DNA from: Bacillota bacterium
GTDB taxonomy: Bacteria > Bacillota > Clostridia > Christensenellales > Borkfalkiaceae
Length of the DNA stretch: 12,121 nucleotides
Assembly (NCBI GenBank): GCA_003343805.1
Contig: QAKM01000019.1
Location: 1-12,121 of the forward strand
Direction of reading: 5' to 3'
In this document: in pieces, positions 6,554 to 12,121 of the stretch
Layout: each line of letters starts with the position of its first letter
How positions within the stretch are numbered: the stretch's first letter is position 1
The notes under the pieces: model-generated
Told to the model about the DNA's origin: nothing
Database searches by the model: none
Seen by the model: the letters and a program-made list of their open reading frames with translations, nothing else
Position numbers and translations under genes: made by a program

Positions 6554-7831
6554 TTACGGCTCGGAATGCACCAGAAGGTCGGAGGAAGGGGCCTCGTAGA
6601 AGGCGGAAAGCCCCTTCAAAAGCTCCGTATAGTCGGCATGGTCGAAGGTCTCCACGGCGGAGTGCATCGCAAGCTGGGCAAGGCCTAAGTCCACCGTGCG
6701 GATGGAGACGGAGGAGAGGCTGATCGCCCCCAGCGTGCTGCCGCTGCGCATATCCGAGCGGTTGAAAAAGGTCTGATACCGGACGTCTGCCCTCTGGAAG
6801 ATGCGCTTGATGACGGCGGAGGAGGCGGCATCCGTCGTGTAGGCGCCTCCCGCGTGCCCCTTGATGACGATGCCCCCGCCCATCACGGCGCGGTTGGTGG
6901 GATCGCACTTCTCGGGGTGGTTGGGGTGCACCGAGTGTGCATTGTCGAGCGAGATCATGAAGGAACGGGCGAGCATCCGTTCGCGCTGTTCTTCGGAGAG
7001 CCCGAGACCGTCCGCGATGCGGCTCAAAACGCTCTTTAAAAAGCCGCTGCCTGCGCCCTGGAGCGTGCGGCTGCCCACTTCCTCGCTGTCGAAGCACGCC
7101 GCGACCCCGATGCCGTCATCGGTTTTTGTCTCCTCAAGCGCCCAAAGGGAGGCGGCGACGCTCGACAGGTTGTCGATGCGGGGCGCGGAGAGAAATTCTC
7201 CGTGCTTTCCGCTGAAGAAGGGCGGCTCCTTGCAGGCGGCAAAGAGATCGAAGGCGATCGCGCCGTCCAATTCGCCGTCGAGGCCGAGTTCCTCCTTCCC
7301 CAAAGCGTAGAGGGGCAGGAGATCGGTCTGCGGGTTGGGGGCAAACTTTTCATTGACCGTGCGGTCCATGTGGATGGCGAGGGAGGGGATGACGACCGTT
7401 TCGCGGCTCTCAAAGAGTTCGGAGACGAGCCTGCCTTCCTTTTCGCGCACGATGCGGCCGGCGATCGTCAGCGGGCGGTCGAGGAAGGAATAGAAGATGC
7501 CCCCGCCGTAGGGCTCGACGTTCAGCCGCGTGAAGGTGCCGTCTGAAAGGGCGGGGTTTTCCTTGAGCTTGAGGGCGGGAGAGTCGGTGTGCGAGGCGAC
7601 GATTCGAAAGGCATTTTCGGGCGTCTCGCTTCCGATGCGGAAGGCGATGAGCGCGCTGTCATTGCGCTTCACATAGTACGCTTTGCCGCGCTCCGGGTGC
7701 CATTCCTCGCCCTCGGAAAGGGCGGTAAAGCCGTGTGCGGAGAGCATGGCGGCGGCGTTATGCACGGCATGAAAGGCCGTGGGGGAGATGTCGAGGAAAT
7801 TTACAAGCGTTTCAAGAGGGGATTGATCCAT
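6554..7831 (-). CDS. M18-family metalloaminopeptidase
   Basis: A 425-residue cytoplasmic dizinc exopeptidase of the ApeB/aspartyl aminopeptidase type. It shows ASHTDSPALKLKENP with the first zinc His/Asp, RIDNLSSVAA, the DSEEVGS segment with catalytic and ligand glutamates, and SLDNAHSVHPNHPEKCDPTN. The C-terminal block is RSGSTLGAISLSS followed by IRTVDLGLAQLAMHS, where the last His is a zinc ligand. Length is normal for M18. I place the start at the ATG read from 7831: AAGGAA lies six bases before it. The upstream in-frame ATG at 7861 overlaps the -10 box, so it would not be in the mRNA. The usual role is trimming N-terminal residues, often acidic, from peptides. It is the only minus-strand gene and diverges from the AAA ATPase gene. 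Confidence 0.93.
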   Translation of the reverse strand: MDQSPLETLVNFLDISPTAFHAVHNAAAMLSAHGFTALSEGEEWHPERGKAYYVKRNDSALIAFRIGSETPENAFRIVASHTDSPALKLKENPALSDGTFTRLNVEPYGGGIFYSFLDRPLTIAGRIVREKEGRLVSELFESRETVVIPSLAIHMDRTVNEKFAPNPQTDLLPLYALGKEELGLDGELDGAIAFDLFAACKEPPFFSGKHGEFLSAPRIDNLSSVAASLWALEETKTDDGIGVAACFDSEEVGSRTLQGAGSGFLKSVLSRIADGLGLSEEQRERMLARSFMISLDNAHSVHPNHPEKCDPTNRAVMGGGIVIKGHAGGAYTTDAASSAVIKRIFQRADVRYQTFFNRSDMRSGSTLGAISLSSVSIRTVDLGLAQLAMHSAVETFDHADYTELLKGLSAFYEAPSSDLLVHSEP

Positions 7832-7859
7832 AGAAGATTCCTTTTTGTGGTTTTTCTCC

Positions 7860-7887
7860 ATTATACCACATCTTTTCCAAAATGCAA
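7860..7887 (-). promoter_or_regulatory. promoter of the M18 aminopeptidase (extended -10)
   Basis: On the minus strand, TTGCAT (7887-7882), 16 bases, then TGG-TATAAT with the -10 at 7865-7860. The TG dinucleotide one base before the -10 makes it an extended -10 promoter, which compensates for the 3/6 -35. Transcription should start near 7853, downstream of the ATG at 7861. Confidence 0.8.
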
Positions 7888-7899
7888 GCGGGAAGCATG

Positions 7900-7970
7900 G
7901 GAATTAGAAATTCCGAAATCGGAAGATATTTGCGAAATGAGAATGAAAAATTCCGAAATAGGAAAATATA
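7900..7970. repeat. three TTCC/GGAA palindromes between divergent promoters, probable operators
   Basis: GGAATT-AGA-AATTCC (7900-7914) is a perfect palindrome. It overlaps TTCCGA-AA-TCGGAA (7911-7924), also perfect. A near copy, TTCCGAAATAGGAA (7951-7964), has one mismatched pair. The last two belong to a 21-nt imperfect direct repeat with period 40 (7910-7930 and 7950-7970), and the second ends directly at the -35 of the AAA gene. Centres of the first two are 10.5 bases apart, one helical turn. The patch is visibly AT-rich. This is what an operator cluster for one dimeric regulator would look like; no regulator is encoded in the window. Confidence 0.6.
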
Positions 7971-7999
7971 TTGACAAAGTGCCGATAAGATGCTATACT
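7971..7999 (+). promoter_or_regulatory. sigma-A promoter of the AAA/DUF4143 gene
   Basis: Perfect TTGACA 7971-7976, 17 bases, then TGC-TATACT with the -10 at 7994-7999, an extended -10. It is a strong promoter, probably repressible given the palindromes that abut its -35. The -10 contains the in-frame ATG at 7990, ruling that out as a start. Confidence 0.88.
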
Positions 8000-8025
8000 G
8001 CAAACAAGAAAAGGAGGAATGCGGC

Positions 8026-9249
8026 ATGATCGAGCGGAAAGAATATCTGGAGAAACTGTTTGAATGGAAGGATAAAGCGGTCATCAAAGTCGTGACGGGG
8101 ATCCGCCGTTCGGGGAAATCCACGCTGTTGGAGCAGTATCGCGCGCGGCTCAGAGAGGGCGGTGTAAGCAAGGAGCAGATCGTTTCGATCAACTTTGAGG
8201 AGTTGGAACACGAGGCTCTGCAAGACCGCCATGAATTATATGCCTTTCTGAAGGGGAAACTGCGGCAGGGACAGATGACCTATATCTTTTTGGATGAAGT
8301 CCAGAAGGTAGACGGGTTTGAACAGGTCGTCGACAGCCTCTATGTGAAGGAAAACGTCGATCTCTATATCACGGGGTCCAATTCCTGGCTGCTGTCGGGG
8401 GAGCTTGCGACGCTTCTTTCGGGAAGATACATCGAGATCGGGATGCTGCCCTTCTCCTTCGCGGAGTTCTTTGAAAGCCGCGGCGGAGGGGATCGGGACA
8501 GGCTGTTTGCAGAATATATGGCAGACGGAGGGTTTCCCTATCTTGCCGCCTTGAACGGGACGAGGGAAAGCGTCGATATCTATCTGGAGGGGATCTATAA
8601 CACGGTCATCCTCAAGGATATCGAAGAGAGACAGCGAAGGAGAGCGGGAGAACCCGACCGGCGCAGGGTGACCGATCTTGCGCTTCTTAAAAACATTTCC
8701 AAATTTCTTGCAAGTTCGGTCGGAAGTCCCGTTTCCGTGAAAAAGATCGCCGATTTTATCACGTCGTCGGGGAGAAAAGTCTCGCAGAACACGGTGGATG
8801 ATTACGCCGAAGCGTTGGTGCAGGCGTTCGTGTTCTATCGGGCAGAGCGCTACGACGTCGAAGGGAAACAGCTCCTCGTGCAGAATGCGAAGTTCTATTT
8901 CGTCGATCTCGGGCTGAGAAGATACCTGCTGCCGAGGCGCAATTACGATCTCGGGTTCTCCCTTGAAAACATCGTCTATCTCGAGCTGAGGCGGCGGGGT
9001 TTTTCGGTCAATGTCGGGAAGGTGGGGGCGTCGGAAGTGGATTTCGTGGCGAGGAAGGGGGATGAGATCACCTATTTCCAGGTTTCGGAGTCGCTGACGG
9101 ATGAATCGACGTTTGCGCGGGAGATCGCTCCGCTGAGAAAGATCGGGGACGATCACAGGAAAAAGATTTTGACGCTCGATCGGTTTACGATAGGCAATTA
9201 CGACGGGATCGAGGTCATCCATGCGGCAGACTGGCTGCTGGAAGGGTAA
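8026..9249 (+). CDS. AAA-family ATPase with C-terminal DUF4143 domain
   Basis: A 407-residue soluble protein of the AAA_14 plus DUF4143 family (COG1373 type). The start at 8026 has AAGGAGG (8011-8017) eight bases upstream. N-terminal ATPase: Walker A TGIRRSGKST (K31, S32), Walker B YIFLDEVQ (D90, E91), and a sensor-like ITGSNSWLLSGELATLLSGR. LPFSFAEFFE after it is typical of the family. The middle is helical and winged-helix-like. The C-terminal DUF4143 part has a PD-(D/E)xK-nuclease-like arrangement: ENIVYLELRRRG, then EVDFVA (E337, D339), then QVS (Q352), where an active nuclease would have a Lys. No biochemical role is established for the family. It stands alone, and its sequence is more A-rich, with more AGA/AGG codons, than its neighbours by eye, suggesting separate acquisition. 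No U-rich terminator follows. Confidence 0.92.
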   Translation: MIERKEYLEKLFEWKDKAVIKVVTGIRRSGKSTLLEQYRARLREGGVSKEQIVSINFEELEHEALQDRHELYAFLKGKLRQGQMTYIFLDEVQKVDGFEQVVDSLYVKENVDLYITGSNSWLLSGELATLLSGRYIEIGMLPFSFAEFFESRGGGDRDRLFAEYMADGGFPYLAALNGTRESVDIYLEGIYNTVILKDIEERQRRRAGEPDRRRVTDLALLKNISKFLASSVGSPVSVKKIADFITSSGRKVSQNTVDDYAEALVQAFVFYRAERYDVEGKQLLVQNAKFYFVDLGLRRYLLPRRNYDLGFSLENIVYLELRRRGFSVNVGKVGASEVDFVARKGDEITYFQVSESLTDESTFAREIAPLRKIGDDHRKKILTLDRFTIGNYDGIEVIHAADWLLEG

Positions 9250-9250
9250 C

Positions 9251-9268
9251 GGCTCGGGCATGGGAGCC
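9251..9268 (+). other. hairpin after the AAA gene without U tract
   Basis: GGCTC 9251-9255 pairs with GAGCC 9264-9268 across an 8-nt loop, starting one base after the stop. No T run follows, so it is at best a transcript-end or stability element, and AAA transcription may read into the GH3 gene. Confidence 0.35.
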
Positions 9269-9295
9269 CTCGGCGGCAAACGTAAAAACCCATCG

Positions 9296-9324
9296 TTGAC
9301 AGCGGGCGGAAAGTGTGATATAAT
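9296..9324 (+). promoter_or_regulatory. perfect consensus promoter, six bases from the GH3 ATG
   Basis: TTGACA 9296-9301, exactly 17 bases, then TGA-TATAAT with the -10 at 9319-9324: both hexamers perfect and extended. Only GGGACC separates the -10 from the ATG at 9331, so the expected transcription start falls on or next to the start codon. Confidence 0.9.
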
Positions 9325-9330
9325 GGGACC

Positions 9331-11754
9331 ATGTTTGAAAAACTCATCCGCAATCTGCGCAATGTGGTCACAAAACTCTATATCGACATCACGGGCAGCC
9401 CCTTGAAGCAGGGCGAAAATCTGGCGCCGGAAGGAGCGGCTGCCGCAACGCCCGGAATGAGCGAACTTCTCTGCCGTGCTGCCGCAGAGGGGGCCGTGCT
9501 GCTCGAAAACGACGGCACACTGCCCTTAAAAGACAAATTCGCGCTCTTCGGCCGCACGCAGACCGACAGCTTCTATACGGGCTACGGCTCGGGCGGCGAC
9601 GTCGTCAAGCCCTATCAGGTGAGCATTTCGGAGGGCATCTCCCAAGAGCGCGGCCTCGCGCCCGACCGGGAGCTTCTGGAACTGTACCGCAAGTGGGCGA
9701 AGGAGCATCCCGTCGACCACGGCTATTGGGGCAACTGGCCGCTCAACTATCCCGAAATGCCCCTTTCGGAGGAGCTCGTAAAGGGCGTTTCGGCGCGCGC
9801 GGAGACCGCCGTCGTCGTGTTGGGCCGCGCCGCGGGCGAGGACAGGGACTGCCTCCTTCAAGCGGGGAGCTATTATCTCAACGAGGACGAGCGCAAGATG
9901 CTCGCGCTCACGAGGAAGTACTTCAAAAAGCTCGTCGTTCTGCTCAACATCGGCAACGTCATCGACTTTGCGTGGGTGGATGAGGTGAAACCCAACGCCG
10001 TGCTGCTCCTGTGGCAGGGCGGCATGGAGACGGGCAATGCCTGTGCAAAGCTCCTGTCGGGGGAGATCTCGCCCTCGGGCAGGCTCCCGATGACCATCGC
10101 AAGACACTACGAGGACTACCCTGCGAAGGATTTCGGCGATGCGCATCACACCGATTATACCGAAGATATCTACGTCGGCTACCGCTACTTTGAAACGTTT
10201 GCAAAGGACAAGGTGCGCTATCCCTTCGGCTACGGGCTGAGCTACACCACGTTTTCCTTTGATCCGTCGCTCACCTACGCGCAGCAGGGCGCTCAGATCT
10301 GCGTGAAGGTCAGGAACACGGGGAACTGCGCGGGCCGGTGCGTCGTGCAGGCGTATGTCCGGAAGCCCTTCGGAAAAGAGGGCAATCCGGGGCGCGAGCT
10401 CGTCGCATTCTCCAAGACCGGGCTCCTCTCTCCGGGCGAGGAAGAGGAGGTCGTCCTCCCCGTGCCCGTCTACCGTGTCACGACGTACGACGAGGAGACT
10501 TCCTCCGAAGTGCTGCTCGGCGGGGAATATGTGTTCTTTGCGGGCGGGGATGTGCGCTCCGCGCAGGAAGTCGGCCGCGTGACGACGGAGGGGCGCATTC
10601 TGCGGCACCTTGCAGAGCGCGGCGCTCCCCGCAAGCCCTTCCCCGTGTTCCGTGCGGAAGAGAAGGGCGGGGAATATGCGCTCACCCAAGTTCCCGTGCG
10701 GCTCGGAAGATCGGACGTCAAGGCGGAGATGGAGGCCTTCCTCCCGCCCGAGAGCCTGTGGGATGTGCATACGGAGCCCTGCACCTTCGAGGACGTGAAG
10801 GCAGGGAGAGTGCCGCTTCGCGCCTTTGTCGCGCAGCTCTCCTTTGACGAGCTCGAAGCCGTCTCCCGCGGCGACTACAAGATGAACAGTCCCTTAGGCC
10901 CCGAGGGCAATGCGGGCGCGTTCGGCGGCGTGCTGCCCTCCCTGAATAAGAAGGGGGTGCCGCCCGTCATCACGACGGACGGGCCTTCGGGCATCCGCTT
11001 GAAGCGCGCAAGCTCGCTCGTTCCCATCGGCACGCTGCTCGCCTGCACCTTCGACGAGGCGCTCGTCTCCGAAGTGTACGCGGGCGTGGGCGGGGAGATG
11101 AGGGAGCGCGGCAGCGACGTGCTGCTCGCCCCCGGCATGAACATCCAGCGGAGCCCCCTCTGCGGGCGCAACTTCGAGTACTATTCCGAGGACCCCGTCC
11201 TCTCGGGCAAGATCGCGGCGGCGGCCGTCCGGGGCATCCAGAGTGCGGGCGTTTCCGCCTGCCCCAAGCACTTTGCGTGCAACAACCAGGAATTTAACCG
11301 CAACAACCACGATGCGCGCGTCTCCGAACGGGCGCTGAGGGAGATCTATCTGAAGGGGTTCGAGATCTGCGTGCGCGAGGCGAATCCGCACTGCATCATG
11401 ACCTCGTACAACAAGGTAAACGGCGTGTGGGCGCACTATCATTTCGAGCTCGTGCGCGGCATCCTGCGCGGCGAGTGGGGGTTCGGCGGGTGCGTCATGA
11501 CCGACTGGTGGATGAGGAGCGCACGCTGTCCCGAAGATCCCCGGCTCAAAGACAACGCCTATCGCATCCGCGCGGGCGTCAACGTGCTGATGCCGGGCGG
11601 CGATTATTTCGGGAAGCGCAAACCCGACGGCACCGTGCGCGCCGCGCTGAAGAAGGGCGGCCTCACGATGGCGGAGCTTCGCCGCAACGCGGAGGAGGTG
11701 CTGTCTTTTGTGCTGCATTCCTCGGCAGAAATGAAAGAGGAGCAGAGATCATGA
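9331..11754 (+). CDS. domain-permuted GH3 beta-glucosidase-like glycoside hydrolase
   Basis: An 807-residue enzyme with GH3 domains in swapped order. The alpha/beta sandwich (GH3_C) comes first, about residues 45-300 (AEGAVLLENDGTLPL, RAAGEDRD, GGMETGNACAKLLSGEISPSG, YPFGYGLSYTTF). A fibronectin-III-like domain follows, about 305-420, and the TIM-barrel domain lies at about 510-780. Barrel residues: D550 in TTDGPSGIR, K646-H647 in PKHFACNNQE, and nucleophile D725 in VMTDWW. E170 in GEDRD is the likely acid/base, by analogy with GEGYDR of Thermotoga enzymes. Permuted GH3 enzymes are known from Ruminococcus albus and Butyrivibrio. No signal peptide is seen, so it probably acts inside the cell on imported oligosaccharides. 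The ATG lies six bases after the -10 and has no ribosome site, implying a leaderless mRNA. Alternatives at GTG 9364, TTG 9403 and ATG 9457 lack well-spaced sites. A SIMPL gene overlaps its stop. Confidence 0.92.
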   Translation: MFEKLIRNLRNVVTKLYIDITGSPLKQGENLAPEGAAAATPGMSELLCRAAAEGAVLLENDGTLPLKDKFALFGRTQTDSFYTGYGSGGDVVKPYQVSISEGISQERGLAPDRELLELYRKWAKEHPVDHGYWGNWPLNYPEMPLSEELVKGVSARAETAVVVLGRAAGEDRDCLLQAGSYYLNEDERKMLALTRKYFKKLVVLLNIGNVIDFAWVDEVKPNAVLLLWQGGMETGNACAKLLSGEISPSGRLPMTIARHYEDYPAKDFGDAHHTDYTEDIYVGYRYFETFAKDKVRYPFGYGLSYTTFSFDPSLTYAQQGAQICVKVRNTGNCAGRCVVQAYVRKPFGKEGNPGRELVAFSKTGLLSPGEEEEVVLPVPVYRVTTYDEETSSEVLLGGEYVFFAGGDVRSAQEVGRVTTEGRILRHLAERGAPRKPFPVFRAEEKGGEYALTQVPVRLGRSDVKAEMEAFLPPESLWDVHTEPCTFEDVKAGRVPLRAFVAQLSFDELEAVSRGDYKMNSPLGPEGNAGAFGGVLPSLNKKGVPPVITTDGPSGIRLKRASSLVPIGTLLACTFDEALVSEVYAGVGGEMRERGSDVLLAPGMNIQRSPLCGRNFEYYSEDPVLSGKIAAAAVRGIQSAGVSACPKHFACNNQEFNRNNHDARVSERALREIYLKGFEICVREANPHCIMTSYNKVNGVWAHYHFELVRGILRGEWGFGGCVMTDWWMRSARCPEDPRLKDNAYRIRAGVNVLMPGGDYFGKRKPDGTVRAALKKGGLTMAELRRNAEEVLSFVLHSSAEMKEEQRS

Positions 11755-12121
11755 GTACTTTACGCATCACGGGCAGGGGCGTTTCCGCGCGCCCTGCCGA
11801 TCGGGCCGAACTGCATTTGACCGTGCGCCGTGTCAAAGAAACGTGTGCGGCTGCCTCGGAGGCGTCCGATGCGGCGGTCAGAACGCTGTGCGCGCGGCTT
11901 CGCGAGCGCGGCTTTGACGAAAGCGGGCTCAGGACGACGGCGTTTGATATCTCGCCCGAATACGAACAGATGACGGAGAACGGGCTGCATCGCCGCGTGC
12001 AGACGGGCTATGCCTGCTCCATTTCGCTGCGCTTTGCGCTCCCGTTTACGCCCGAGGCGCTCTCTCTGGCCGTCGATGCGCTTGCGGAGGGGACGGAGGA
12101 GCTGTCCATTTCCTTCTCGGT
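11751..12121 (+). CDS. SIMPL (DUF541) domain protein, 3' partial
   Basis: The frame is open to the window end; 123 complete codons are visible. The ATG overlaps the GH3 stop as ATGA, and GAGGAG lies about eight bases upstream, so translation should be coupled to the GH3 gene. The N terminus LRITGRGVSARPADRAELHLTVRR, a helical segment with paired Ala/Arg, then FDISPEYEQMTENGLHRRVQTGYACSISLRF match the SIMPL/DUF541 pattern seen in E. coli YggE (G-x-G ... P-D-x-A strand, then Y ... V-x-G-Y). Many relatives begin with a signal peptide; this one does not, so it may be cytoplasmic. The function of SIMPL proteins is poorly defined; some are linked to oxidative stress or membrane interaction. The call rests on the N-terminal half only. 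Confidence 0.75.
   Translation, partial: MSTLRITGRGVSARPADRAELHLTVRRVKETCAAASEASDAAVRTLCARLRERGFDESGLRTTAFDISPEYEQMTENGLHRRVQTGYACSISLRFALPFTPEALSLAVDALAEGTEELSISFS

Noticed and set aside
7832..7861. Ten extra N-terminal residues on the M18 aminopeptidase
   Set aside because: The ATG at 7861 overlaps the extended -10 box, so it lies upstream of the transcription start; the ATG at 7831 has AAGGAA at proper spacing.
7910..7970. CRISPR-like or mobile-element repeat
   Set aside because: There are only two copies of 21 nt with period 40, each palindromic and abutting a promoter, with no further units or cas/transposase genes. Operators explain it better.
8236..9279. 347-codon minus-strand frame opposite the AAA/DUF4143 gene
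   Set aside because: It has shadow composition and no motif; the plus strand carries Walker A and B, a promoter and a ribosome site.
9526..10770. 414-codon minus-strand frame opposite the GH3 gene
   Set aside because: It is a shadow of high-GC codons with His/Arg-rich composition and no start signals; the GH3 reading is certain.

Overview
The window looks like chromosome from a high-GC member of the Firmicutes, most likely a gut or anaerobic Clostridia relative. The support is Gram-positive style AAGGAG/GGAGG ribosome sites, sigma-A promoters very close to TTGACA-N17-TATAAT, a CpsB/YwqE-type PHP phosphatase, and a domain-permuted GH3 enzyme of the kind known from ruminal Clostridia. I cannot name a genus. 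No stretch over about 210 bases lacks a gene. I see no tRNA, rRNA, CRISPR array, IS element or integrase.

Layout. (1) 1-3474, surface polysaccharide block. It holds the 3' end of a polytopic O-antigen ligase/polymerase-like protein, a promoter with a structured leader, a fused Wzz/CpsC-CpsD polysaccharide co-polymerase/BY-kinase, a PHP-type tyrosine phosphatase (CpsB-like) and an intrinsic terminator. Kinase and phosphatase would form the phosphorylation cycle that controls chain length and export. (2) 3496-5346, a two-gene operon: a near-consensus promoter, a roughly 120-nt foldable leader, a HAD phosphatase, then a Gfo/Idh/MocA oxidoreductase spaced 3 nt away, closed by a terminator. (3) 5392-6536, a single NAD(P)-binding extended SDR gene with a TTG start and a 13-nt match to the anti-Shine-Dalgarno. 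Repeats lie upstream and a bidirectional terminator is shared with the next gene. (4) 6554-7887, an M18 aminopeptidase on the minus strand. (5) 7888-9249, an AT-rich divergent promoter region with nested TTCC/GGAA palindromes, followed by an AAA (AAA_14) plus DUF4143 ATPase. (6) 9296-12121, a perfect consensus promoter placed so close to the ATG that the transcript would be leaderless. It drives a permuted GH3 beta-glucosidase-like enzyme, translationally coupled through an ATGA overlap to a SIMPL (DUF541) protein cut by the window edge.

Several obvious long-ORF starts are wrong. For the BY-kinase, SDR, M18 and AAA genes, the longest ORF begins in a promoter, leader or ribosome site, and I moved the start downstream. 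The most unusual signals are the altered P-loop of the BY-kinase, the leaderless GH3 arrangement, two foldable leaders with mutually exclusive pairings, and the palindrome cluster between the M18 and AAA genes. I did not find a clear multi-gene novel defence or mobile system.
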